DNA of 64,000 bases from Bradysia coprophila (Eukaryota; Arthropoda; Insecta; Diptera; Sciaridae): contig NC_050735.1 in assembly GCF_014529535.1 (NCBI RefSeq), positions 4,723,739 to 4,787,738 of the forward strand, read 5' to 3'. The notes beneath the pieces are model-generated. The model made no database searches. It had not been told where the DNA came from and was given only the letters and a program-made list of their open reading frames with translations. The position numbers were made by a program, and so were the translations under genes. Shown one piece after another: positions 45,517 through 57,700 of the stretch (its first letter is position 1; every line of letters starts with the position of its first letter).

Positions 45517-47661
45517 TTGCAAGCGCAGCGCGCAGCGCTGCGCCTTAATACATGACTGTCCCGGCATCTATTACACGATGCCCGCAGGGCATCGTACTTT
45601 CTAAAAATCTAAAAAGTAGATAGGTGTGTTTTGTTGGGTGGCGAGATGGGAAAAAGTTGAGTTCGGACCTAGGTTAGGACTGAGGCTCTACCTCGGACCT
45701 AATGATTTTACGGTTGATTTCGGTAGAGCTTTTTATGCTGATTCAGGAAATGTAGGTCAAATTTTTTTTTTATGCGTCGCTTGGCCGCTAGGTGGCTTCA
45801 AAGTCGGAATTTTTGAAACGAAAAATGGCTGCCATTTCGCGTAAATACAATGGATTGTAGTGAAATTTGTGTCTAAAGGGTTTTCGAGGTCGGCGCTTCC
45901 GAATAAAAACATTTGAGAGCGGCCACATGCATGTGAGCCACCGCAAATTACCAAAAAGTGGTTTTTTGGGTGGTTTTTCTCAATTTTCTCAAAAACGGTA
46001 CATAGAATTTTTATGCAGGTCTTACCGTTGATAGCCGCTTAAAATACCTATCGATTGAGGTACATATCAAAAAAATCGGCGGAAGCGTTTTTGAGAAAAG
46101 TTGGAAAATGTGTCAATTCAGTGTGCCAACTTTGATGTTGGTACGTCCACAAGATGGCGTCGTAGAGATTGGGTCTCTTCGGGACAAATGTTCAAAAATG
46201 AAAGTTGAGGGGGGTCCTAGAACAAAACTTTTATGTCCGAGGTCATTGGACCGATCTTAGATTTTAGGTCACTCGATGTTTCCAGAGCCTCAAGGTGTGG
46301 CACCAGAATTTTATTTCACAGGTGAGATCTTTGTGTCGCTTCAATTTCGTGTTTACGTAGACAATATCATCATAACGCATCGATCGAAGGAAAAGAATCC
46401 GTTTTCTAAAGTTCGGACCGGCGATAATCTAATCTATGTAAGCAGTTGATGCTGGATCATTTTCCTAAAACAATGTTTCGAAAATAAAAATTTGGATCAG
46501 TGCATGTTTACGAATTAAATTACCTGCGAAAAGATAAGGCCTATCGATTGCACAACATTTGATCATCAAACACTAAACATTTATATTAAAATATTCGATT
46601 TTCGATTCAACTTTTACAAAATTCCAATTGCATCAAAGAACCATTTTGTGGTTTGTAAACATCAACAATGTTTCTGATTGATGTACGTCAAAATGGTAGT
46701 GCTAAACGTACTAGATCAAAAGGTGTCAAAAATGGTACGCTTTTTGTGAGCGCTAAAATTTTTAAAAGTTCGTGTTCGTAACTTCACATGCAAATGGAAA
46801 CTGATTTGGATTTATCGAACATTGCAAACTTTCATATGGAAAAATATCAATTTTTTTCGGTAATTTGCTGAACATCGATGTCGTGGGATTGTTGTCACGT
46901 GACGATTGTGATTGTTTTTTTTTTGCGCTATCTATTTTACTTTTAAGAAATGTTAAAGTGAAACATTTTCTTTGGGAAAAGTGAATTGATCCTTTTACAA
47001 ATTTATACAGTTGACGGTTGTTCACGGTTTAACCGAATTTATTCAATTTACGCCTTTAAAAATCTTTTGCGACTTTCGAACGGATCTTAAATAAACGTTT
47101 CCCGTTATTCATTGAAAATTTAAATAGGCTAATCCAAGGTAGTACCGATGCGCTTCGGCTATTATTGTAAAACTTCTTACGAAGAAAGAGATAAAATCTT
47201 CGTGATTTTTTGGCCATTTTCGTAATATTTTGAATGTTCAGCGGAGTCATGATGTGAAAAGTCGTTAGAGGCGTAAATTATGGAGAGGGTATAATTGCTC
47301 ATTCTAATACAAATAATTCACCTACCGAGATGATCGTCGTCGGGATGATAGATTGAATTTCTTATTATGTAAAATTATTAAAGGTCCTATACAAAAATTA
47401 GATTAGGAGGATTAATTTTGAATAAATGTTCAAACGCAATCTTTGATTCCAGCAGATTATACAGACTGAAGTTTTTGCACTGAGTCAGTAACACAAGAAT
47501 ATCCTGTAGTCTGTATAAAAGTTTTCACAAGCAATTTATCTGTCCCATAAAGGAAACCTAGGAAGATGGTTAAGCAGCTTTAGCTGCTTCGGGTGTATCT
47601 CCTTTTGAGTTTACCACAATGTTTTGATCATGAGCAGCGAGTAAGATGTATAAGAGACTAG
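45517..47661. repeat. 2.1-kb repeat unit A
   Basis: The unit starts with a GC-rich hairpin (GCGCAGCGCGCAGCGCTGCG), followed by CTTAATACATGACT and a second hairpin (GATGCCCGCAGGGCATC). It ends with AAGCAGCTTTAGCTGCTT and, 80-90 bp later, TATAAGAGACTAG. The unit at 47662-49900 shows the same landmarks in the same order. Between them, long stretches align well (GTGGCGAGATGGGAAAAAGT; GGCCGCTAGGTGGCTTCAAA) with many substitutions and small indels. One frame of 72 codons is open in both units, but the differences are mostly amino-acid changing, so it is not under evident selection. The family is not recognised. Confidence 0.75.
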
Positions 47662-49900
47662 TTGAGCGCGCAGCGCGAAGCGCTGCGCTCTTAATACATG
47701 ACTTTACAACAATCTAAAAAACGATGCCCGAAGGGCATCGTCGTTTTTAAAAATCTAAAAAGTAGGTAGGAGTGTTTTTTAGGGTGGCGAGATGGGAAAA
47801 AGTCGAGTTCGGACCTAGGTTAGGACTGAGGCCGTACCTCGGACCTAATGATTTTATCATTGATTTCGGTAGTGCTTTTGATGCTGATTCAGGAAATGTG
47901 GGTCAAAATTTTTTTTTATGCATCGCTTGGCCGCTAGGTGGCTTCAAAGTCGGAATTTTTGAAAGTGAAAATAGCTGTCATTTCGCGTAAAATCAATGGA
48001 TTGGCGTGAAATTTGTGTCTAAAGGGTTTTTGAGGTCGGCGCATCCAATAGAACACATTTGAGAGACGCCAGAAGCCTGTGAGCTGCCGCAAATAGCAAA
48101 AGACTGCCTTTTCTGACAGTTTTTCTCGATTTTTTCCAAAATTTGTCGATGGATTTTTTTGATATGTACATCAATCGATAGCCACTGGAAATACCTATCG
48201 ATTGATGTGCATATCAAAAAAATCGTCGGAAGCGTTTTTGAGAAATGTCGAAAAATGTGCCAAAACATAGCAACAACTTCGACGTTGGTACGGCGACAAG
48301 ATGGCGTCGTAGAGTTTTGGTTTCTTCGGAGAAAAGGTTCACACGAGAAAGCTGAGAGGGTCCCAGAACAAATTTTTGATGGCCGAGGTCAGTAGACCGA
48401 TTTGAGATTTTAAGTCACTCGATGTTCCAAGAGTCTCAATGTGCGGCACCAAAATTTCATTTTGCAGTAGAGATCTTTATGTCACTTGGATTTTTTATAC
48501 AACAATATCATTATAACGCATCGATTCTAAGACAAAAATCTATTTCCCAAAGTTTGGACCGTCAATAATCTGATCTAATCTAATGTAAACAGTTGATGCT
48601 GAATCATTTTCCTAAAAGAATTCGAAAATTTCAATCAGTGCATCTTTCGATGCATGTTTATGAATTAAATTACCTGCTTAAAGATAAGGCCTATCAATTC
48701 CACAACATTTCGTCATCAAACACTAATGTTTTATATTAAAATATTTGAGTTTTGATTCCAACTCTTACTTACAGAATTCCATTAATACAACGAACCATTT
48801 TGTAAACATTAACAATGTTTTTCATTTCGCTTTCTCAATACGTCAAAATGGCAGTACTGAACGTACTAGATCAAGAGGTGTAACAAATCGTTTGTTTTTT
48901 GTGAGCGCTAAAATTCGAAAAAGTTCATAAGTTCACATGCAACGGGATACTGATTGATTGCTTTACTGTTTTGTCATTCAATACGTTTAAGTTGACGTAC
49001 ACAAAATTAAAATTTCTAATTTTTAAATCTAATGTAAAAAACATCAAATTTTTACGGTAATTTGCTGTACATCGATTACATGGGATCGCTATGACGATTG
49101 CAAATTGTTTGACACCATCTATTTTATATATTGAAATATTTGCTTTGGTTCAACTGAATTCATCCTTTTACGAATTGTTATAGGAAAACAGTTTTGCCTT
49201 TAAAAATTTGGAACAAATAGATGGTTTCATGGATTGATCTAAATTTTAAATAATCTTTTGCGACGTTCGAACGGATGTTAAATAAATGGCCACGTTACCC
49301 CGTTACATGGCGAAGGAATCGCATCGGCTATTAGTGTAAAACTTCTTGAACCAATTTTCCGAAGATTAAGAATTTTCAGTCAATTTTTTAAAAGAAAGAA
49401 TCATGGCCTTCGTGTGTCCATTTTCTCTTTCATTTTCAATCTTCAACGGAGTCACTATGTAAAACGTCGTTAATGGTTAGGACTCTAAATTATGGAGCGG
49501 TTATCCAAAGAAAGAAACGCGGGTGGGTGACACACTAGATCTAATGATAATTATTGCTGATTTCAATACAAATAATTTACCTACCGAGATGATTAGGGTC
49601 GCCGTGATGATGGATTGGATTTTATTTTTATGTAAGGTAAAGGTAAGGTAAAGGTCCTACCCAAAAGTAGATTATAAGTATTGAAGGATTAATTTAAACA
49701 GATTATGCAAACTGTAGTTTCTGCACTGGGTCAGTAATGCAAGAGTGTCTGCATTAAAGTTTTTCACAAACGATTTATCTAACTCATGAAGAAAACCTAG
49801 GATGATGGTTAAGCAGCTTTAGCTGCTTAAGATGTGCCTCCTTTTGAGGTTACAACTTTGTTTGGATCATCAGCAGCGAATGAGATATATAAGAGACTAG
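47662..49900. repeat. 2.2-kb repeat unit B
   Basis: Directly abuts unit A in the same orientation. It has the same landmarks: GCGCGCAGCGCGAAGCGCTG hairpin, ACGATGCCCGAAGGGCATCG hairpin, AAGCAGCTTTAGCTGCTT, and the end TATAAGAGACTAG. An additional strong hairpin lies at about 48165-48224 (TTTTTTTGATATGTACATCA and its inverse around TCGATAGCC), only half preserved in unit A. Unit B is followed immediately by the 39-bp array. Confidence 0.75.
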
Positions 49901-50734
49901 TTTGTATAAAGAGTCGAAAACAACGTTTATTTTAGCTCGTTTGTATAAAGAGTCGAAAAAAACGGTAATTTTAACTCGTTTGTATAAAGAGTCGAAAAAA
50001 AACGGTTATTTTTGCTCTATTTTATAAAGAGTCGAAAAAAAACGGTTATTTTAGCTCGTTTGTATAAAGAGTCGAAAAAAAACGGTTATTTTAGCTCGTT
50101 TGTATAAAGAGTCGAAAAAAAAACGGTTATTTTAGCTCGATTCTATAAAGAGTCGAAAAAACGGTTATTTTAGCTCGATTCTATAAAGAGTCGAAAAAAC
50201 GGTTATTTTAGCTCGTTTGTATAAAGAGTCGAAAAAAACGGTTATTTTAGTTTGATTCTATAAAGAGTCGAAAAAACGGTAATTTTTGCTCGATTCTATA
50301 AAGAGTCGAAAAAAACGGTTATTTTACCGCGTTTGTATAAAGAGTCGAAAAAAACGGTTATTTTAGCTCGATTCTATAAAGAGTTGAAAAAAAAACGGTT
50401 ATTTTAGTTTGATTCTATAAAGAGTCGAAAAAAACGGTAATTTTAGCTCGTTCGTATAAAAAGTCGAAAAAAACGGTTATTTTTGCTCGATTCTTCTATA
50501 AAGAGTCGAAAAAAACGGTTATTTTTGCTCTATTTTATAAAGAGTCGAAAAAACCGGTTATTTTAGCTCGTTTGTATAAAGAGTCGAAAAAAACGGTTAT
50601 TTTAGCTCGTTTGTATAAAGAGTCGAAAAAAACGGTTATTTTAGCTCGATTCTATAAAGAGTCGAAAAAAACGCTTATTTTAGCTCGTTTGTATAAAGAG
50701 TCGAAAAAAACGGTTATTTTTGCTCGTTTGTATG
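49901..50734. repeat. 39-bp satellite array, about 21 units
   Basis: The unit TATAAAGAGTCGAAAAAAAC plus GGTTATTTTAGCTCGTTTG repeats about 21 times. Two main subtypes differ in the linker (GTTTGTATAAAG versus ATTCTATAAAG) and are interspersed. The first unit has the variant GAGTCGAAAACAACGTTTAT. The same variant (GAGTCGAAAACAACATTTAT) stands alone at 45488-45516, just before unit A. Confidence 0.92.
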
Positions 50735-50760
50735 TAAATTTTTAAACATTTTGGTTGGCG

Positions 50761-50960
50761 TGGGGTAATTTGGCACACGGTGCTAAAACAACGCATTTTT
50801 CAACTCGCACACAAATTTTCGATACCAAAATTTTGAAAAAGGAGTCATTAAGTCCATGACATGGCTAAAAAGCATTTGCAGTAATAAACTTGCGTGTGCG
50901 AGTTCATCTTTTGCGTAGTTTAAAAGTGAATTCTTTTTGCACCGTGTGCCAGATTTACCG
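50761..50960. mobile_element. inverted-repeat element, GTAATTTGGCACACGGTG ends
   Basis: GGGGTAATTTGGCACACGGTG on the left faces CACCGTGTGCCAGATTTACCG on the right. The inner words AACTCGCACACAA and TTGCGTGTGCGAGTT are also inverted. No target duplication was identified. Confidence 0.5.
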
Positions 50961-51071
50961 ATACCTTTTGGTTAGCTGATGAAATTGTCCACTAATTTGA
51001 CATGTGGAACGGCATTGACAATGATATATCGACGACGAGATATTTCTAAAAGATTGAATGGAAATACAGTT

Positions 51072-51219
51072 ACAGGTTTTAATGTTCAAAAGTATCGACA
51101 TATTATACATTTCATATTTCTCCAACTTCTCTAATTTCTCCGAGTATATGAATAAATGAGAGAAGTAAGCAAAATAAGAAATGTATTATATGTCGATACT
51201 TTTGAATGTTAAAAACTGT
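51072..51219. mobile_element. MITE with ACAGTTTTTAA-type ends
   Basis: ACAGGTTTTAATGTTCAAAA (then GTATCGACATA) at the left returns inverted at the right (TATGTCGATACTTTTGAATG, TTAAAAACTGT), with arms of about 60 bp. It is 148 bp and non-coding. Confidence 0.6.
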
Positions 51220-51787
51220 AATGTCAACCGAATTTGTGTCAAATTTGCGTCATGCCCGGTTTACTCATACGACCACGCTGCTTATGCGTGCGCTTGACAC
51301 AAATTTGGTATAAATTCTAATTTGGTTTAAATTCACTGCTTTTTTCCGGAAGCTCTCAGAGTAAAAATGCAAACTGAAGTTCTGTCTGACAATCCCATGC
51401 AAATTTTTTCGAGACACGTTTTATGAACAATCCTATTGCTTCGACCACCGACCACCGTAATTACGTGTTGTTTGAATTGAGGATATTCTTTTGCTAACTT
51501 TGCGAATAGAAACAGTTCAAACACAAATGGAACGCAAAATGTTTGATTCGGATAAAACGTAAAATTTCAAATTTAATTTTTAACATTTTTTTGCATACAT
51601 TCAGGCGTTACGAATTCGAAAATGTAGTAGATGTCATCAGCCATTTTCCATCATTTGCATCATCTGTCATCATATGTGTAATCATAGAAATGACATAACC
51701 TTTAAATGAAAAACCGATAGAGTGCAAAACAGTTGAACTTTAGCCAATGCATTCGGAAATCAACTTAATCGAGCTAAAGTAAACAAG
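51220..51787. other. stretch upstream of ELYS
   Basis: Holds the presumed ELYS promoter and 5' UTR; no core motif stands out. A minus-strand open frame at 51333-51524 has no recognised similarity and no splice partner. Confidence 0.35.
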
Positions 51788-54700
51788 ATGCAAAATAACT
51801 TTTTGGAATTCGGCACCAGACAAAACATCAAACATGCACCATCTGTGCTGTACGGTCTGGAGAATGGTCCAGCCAAAAATGGTCAGTGAAATTACAGTTC
51901 GATAAAACTTTTTACCGCGTTTTTGCTGTGTGGAATGTAACAAAAAATCCATTCCTTGCAGAAACAGATCAAACCGACCCGGTTGATACAATCGGAGGAA
52001 TATTCCGGGACGGTTCTTGTGGCTGGATTGTAGTCGGTGCGCATATTGAAATTGTTTCGTTAAAAAATGGCAACAGAATCGCTGACTATACGTTTGGTGA
52101 TCGAAGGTGACTGTTTGATTTTATTCGATTTTCAGGATTCCCCGCTAAACAACATCACTTTCAGATATAGCAACACTTTCGTTGCATTCGTTGTCGAGGT
52201 ACACATCGATCAAATCAACACAAACCTGCTGGCCATCGGCGTCCATTGTTCCCCGACGACCAGTTGCATCTATTTGTTTGCTGTTGATGGTTCTCGCATC
52301 ATTCATGCAATCGAAATCGAAGACAAAGTGACCAGTTGCTGCTTCATAAATAGCAGAGTTTGTGCGGACAGTGCTTTGAATTCGTTCGATGGGTGCATCA
52401 TCGTCGGCACGGAAACCGGCAAAATTCTAATTGTTGACTTGTTTGTGGAGAGTTGTCTCCGCGTTCTGCATGGATCGGAGTTTTACAAAAATGAGCCGAA
52501 AATATGCAAAATCATCTCAGCCACAACATTCAAAAGGGTCGAACAGTATTCCAACTCGGATGACATCGGCTTTGGAGTGCAATTGGAAGGTGAGAAACAT
52601 TTTGCAGGCTAACCACCCAAATCTGCAGCAGACAGCACTTTACTTTCCCAATCATTAAAACAGATGTCACAGTGTCCGGACCAGCACTGTCAATATTATG
52701 TTTGGCACCGTTACTAATCGTGGCCGTTGGATTTGAAGATGGCAAAATGGTGCTGTACGATCTAGGTGATTTGGATGCATTTCACATAGCCCATCCGCCG
52801 GACAACGATTCACCATTGGAAAAATTAACATTTATCGAACCAGCCGATGATCCTCGGTAAATTACATTTGCAGTGCGGAGAGGTCATGTGATAAATTTCC
52901 GTTCTAACAATTTTACAGCGCTTGTGTGTACGTGTGGTCATTCCATTCGAATAGCAGGAACGCAATCGCTGTGCTGCATTCATTGACTTATGAAATGAAA
53001 ATCGTTAGACCGGATGGCAACGGGTTCGTGTACAAGGTAGGTTTTGCTATTCATGGTATTGAACCGAGTATCTTGACTCTCTTGTTATTCAATCAGAACT
53101 TTGAACGATGCACACCGCGACTTACAATGCCAATTTTCGAGAAACACTCCAAACCAGTGGCCTGTCAATCGATTACGAAATACATTGTGGCTGAGGAGAA
53201 TTTCTTAACGTTGTGTTTACTGTCTTGGACTTCAGCTACCGGCGCCTTCGTTTGTGTATTCGATTTGAATCAATGGTACAAACAGCAATTACCCGACGCT
53301 TGTGATTGGCGTTCTTCACCCACATTTCTAGCTATATTTCCCTTGGGCAAGCAACCCGTTTTAGATGTTTGGATGAATGGGGTCACCGTTACGCCATTCA
53401 GTTCACTTAACCGACCCGAGGAACATTTTTATCCGTCCTCTCTGAGCTTTGGTAAGTATGGAGGACTGTGAAGACGGTCGATTTGAACATCTCTCAATTG
53501 CATCCTATGCGTTTCAGATTGTATGCTGCTCACAACAAACGGTTCTGCCAAACTCCATTGGCTGGGACTACAAAATGAGGCACTAGAACATTTGAATCAC
53601 AACGGTCCATATGCAATATTGGAACCGAATCGATGTTTTGCCGAAATGGTTAGGGCTTCGTTGATTCCACAGTTTACCGATTATTCGTACGACATGAATC
53701 AGTCGCTGGTAAGTTTATTGATCCACTAAAAATAGGAAACTCTCGTCCACAACGGGTAAAGCAAACTTTTCCCGTTCACAGAAATCGAAACGAGAATTTC
53801 TCCTGTCAATAGCACTCGAATACAATTGCGTCAATTTACTGAAGAGATGCGCAAATTCCTGGGCTGATGGGAGTCATCTGAGTAAAAATCCATCGGACGG
53901 AATGTCGTTGTCGACGTTAACCGATTGGATCTGGAATCGGGCCACATCCATTAAAGATTGCTGTAACGAAATGTGCATTCCACTCTTCGATCATTCGGGC
54001 AATTCCATCGAGCCACGGTCACAGAAAGTTTTGTTGAACTTTTCGCGGCAGCTGAAGCGTCTGTACCTCTTGATGGATATGATTGTAACGACACACGAGA
54101 AATATATTCCCGGTGATGGTAAGTTAAACGAAGCATTGAGTTGTGACCACAAGTTGTTACGAATATCGATTTGATTTCGCAGTGTTGGACACGTTGCAGT
54201 CGCAGCGCAATTCCATTTGTATGGCCACCGAATACCAAGACGTTTTGCAGTGGTTATTGAATGTGGGCCTATTACCTGAAGTGAGTTCTATCCAGCCGCA
54301 CAAGAGTTATGCCGAATATCGTGACTCATCGTTTGACGCTTTTGAAGCCGTGCCGTATCCATACGGAACGCTGAAGAGTTACTACACAAAACAGAGACGC
54401 AAATTCTGTGAAATGGATCGCAACTTTCTGGTGCCAAAAACGAACAGCTGCCGCATATTGTACGTTGATGCATTCATCGAACATGAATGTAATTCGGCCG
54501 TTCTACGATCCGAATGGAAAAAAGAATCCGGCGATGGACTGTATCCACCAGCATCGCTGCAAACAATGCTACGTACATTATTGGTTCCGGGCGTGTCGAC
54601 CGAGCGGAAGTATATGTTGTTTGTGTATTTATTCATGGATTTGAGTTCGGTGTTACGTGAGGAGCACTACGACGGTGTCATAAAGAATTTGATCAAATTT

Positions 54701-57700
54701 CCGGCTGTCTTTAAAATGGATCCGGGACTCATCAAAGTAACCCAAGCTTTTTGGAATCTCGACCATGGAGAATATGAGGTGAGACAGTTCAGTTCGCATT
54801 ACATGAACTCAACCAAGCTCAACCAAATTTCCTTTCAGCTGGCTGTCGATGAAATAATTTCACCGCTCGCTCAGGATCAGAACATGTCAGTGTGGCAACG
54901 TGAATTGTTAATCGGAGCTCTGATTCTGAATGACCGACCGAATTTGGCACTGCGAGCCTTACACGCACCGGGGTCGCCCATTGCGGCATCGCTGGAAATT
55001 CGAACTCTTCTCGCTAACGATTTAGTGGCGGACGCCTTTCAGGTGCAGCGAATGAAACGCAATCGCGACCTACTGTTCGAATTCTTTCAAATGTGCCACG
55101 AGCAGCGAAAATGGCATTTCTTGCTGAATCTGTCGCTGAATGACAAGGAAGAGGAATGCTTGGGTGAATTTTTGCGTTCGATCGAATCGTCAATGGGTGA
55201 AAACATTCACTTCATTTATTTGTTGCGACGCTCAAAGTACATAGAAGCGGTTACGTTTATCGACGACTTGCATCACAAGAAACGATCCGGTCATCTCGAT
55301 TTGGATACATCGAATACAATATTGTCAACGTATCGGTCAACGATGGCTCCGCCGATACGACAGTTCTCCGACCTGTACTACAAGCAGAGGGACAACATCA
55401 ATGTTAAACTGAATTCAAAGGCCGAGTGCCCGAAGCCATTAAGTTGCCAATTATCGCAGCGCAAGTTTGATATTGGTAGTGGTGTGTATCATCAATCATT
55501 GCTGCACACTGAACAAACGAGTGTTAGTTATTGGGAAAATCAAGAGAAGAAGATGTGCGGTCTTGCGCCCAGCAACGTTCCATTCCTGTACGGACTACGT
55601 GTAAATTCGTCGCCAAACGGCAGTTTCGATGATCGTGTCTGCTATCCGGAATTATCTGTTCCAAGTCATAAACGGCGTATGAACGATTCACTCGAAAGTG
55701 CTGTTCAGGCACCAACGGCGAAGCGTCAACGATTAGAATGTTCGACTGTTAACACGACCCTCCTGACATCTTTCAAAGGAACGGGAAACCAGTCTAAATC
55801 GATTCTGTCGAAAAGCTTAGACGACTCAATCGAAATGGAAGATGACCCGGAAATGTTGCAGACGACGCTAAGCACGCCCGTCGTTCAAAGTCAAAAGAAA
55901 GTTAAGAAACCATTTTCATTGTTGGAACGCATCGGAACACCACAAAGCATTTTGAAGAGTCGCAGCAGTTATCGCGGCAAAAGTGTTTCGTCCGTTGCTT
56001 CACGGCGATCGGTAGACTCCGATGAGCGGTCCATTCGATTTAACCTACCCGATGATATCGTTGCTGTGCCGACCAGTACACCGATGCAAACAGTTATTCC
56101 GGATGTTTTCAATTTTGGTATATCACAAAGGCCATCCATTCACTCAGATCGTACCCCATCACAGTTACTGATTAACGATCAAACTACATTGCTGGCATCC
56201 AAGGACATTCCAACCAATTCCACGATCACTCCGTCAAAAACGAGTCCGGGAAGAAAACGTTTACGATCAATTTCACCGGAAGCATCATCTCGTACTCCAA
56301 CTTGTGTTGATGTTACTGTTGAGAGATCCTACGAACCGCAATCACGTCAACTTTTTGCTACACCCAACGAGTCCATCAATGAAGAACCCGAGGACATCGC
56401 TACAGAATCGATCAATAAACAACCCATTCGATCGACGGCAGAGCCTTGCGATCTGGAGGAGGATAGCAGTCAGGAAACAGTTGACTTAAAAATTGCAACT
56501 ACTGAAAATGTGGACGAGGTTGCAGTTCACATTAAATCTTTTATAACAGGCGATAGTGCAAGCAAATGTTTTGGTCAGTCCACTGCCATGTACAGTGCTT
56601 TTACAGCACAAGCTCCAACAAATGAACAAACTAAACTGGTCGAGAGAATCATTCCCATTGAGGTTGAGCCTAGGCCACCTATTGGAAGTCAATTCGAATT
56701 TGGAGGTCCTTCATCGTTTGGAGACACAAAAGAGAAACGTAGATCAAGCATCGGACTTAACGTGTCCAACTTAAGCTTTCCATCGCAACGAAATATCTTG
56801 ACCGACTCTTCCTACTATGAGTCCAGTTACGTATCCGTTTCAACCGATGGATCTCCATTTAAACAGAGAAATCTGCTAACAAGCACGCTCAATTCCAGTG
56901 ATTTGACTTCTCCAAATACTACAAAGTCCTCGGTCAGTTCGAAAGGAGTTGGAAAAGCCGATGAGATTGAGACTGTTCAAATCGAAGACAGTGACGACGA
57001 CAGTGATTGTGATTTATTTGAGCGCTTCGGAACGACACCAGCCGAACAAGAAATTGCAATTCAAGGTGGTGAAAAAGCTCAAATGTCATCGACCCCATTC
57101 ACGTTAAAGTCCTCACCATCTGTGCAATTCGATGCGAACAGCAGCAGTTTTTCCAGTGAAATATTTCGCAAGAAGAACATCTTGACTGATAGCACGTTCA
57201 AAGAGTCGTCTTACCACAACTTGTCGATGTTGGATCGAAGCTCGATGTACAAATCAAGAAATATTCTCACCGACAGCACCTACAAGGATCAATCGGTTAC
57301 AAGTTCCGAACAATCGACGTTAACTGCTGCACATAAAACAATTGAGGAAATTGGAAACTCGGTGGTTTCCGAAAAGGGAAATGACAGCAAGCCAATTTTG
57401 ATTGATATAACGGAACGAAAGGTAAGTTTTTGCAGTGCGCCCCTTCATTCATTCAAGCTCTGACAGATTCCATTTCCATTTTCACAGACCAAAGATTCCA
57501 CAAGCCCAGACTTCAACGACGAATATTCGAACGACATTTACGATTTATCCAGTGAAGCCGATGTGGGTCTACAAGATGATGATTACGATGTGGATGACTA
57601 CGAAAGCGAATCAGAAGATGACGTTATCGATATTTCCAGCGGAACGGAGGATGTTCCTGATCCACCAATTAAGTCAAAAGGGCAAAACACCTCGGCTGGT

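Noticed and set aside
45626-47990. 72-codon frame open in both 2.2-kb repeat units
   Set aside because: Differences between the two are mostly amino-acid changing, and no known domain is seen.
45517-49900. Helitron assignment for the 2.2-kb units because of CTAG at the ends
   Set aside because: The hairpin is 80-90 bp from CTAG instead of about 10, and no TC start in an A/T target is evident.
51333-51524. Minus-strand open frame upstream of ELYS
   Set aside because: No recognised similarity and no splice partner; it may be a relic but cannot be supported.
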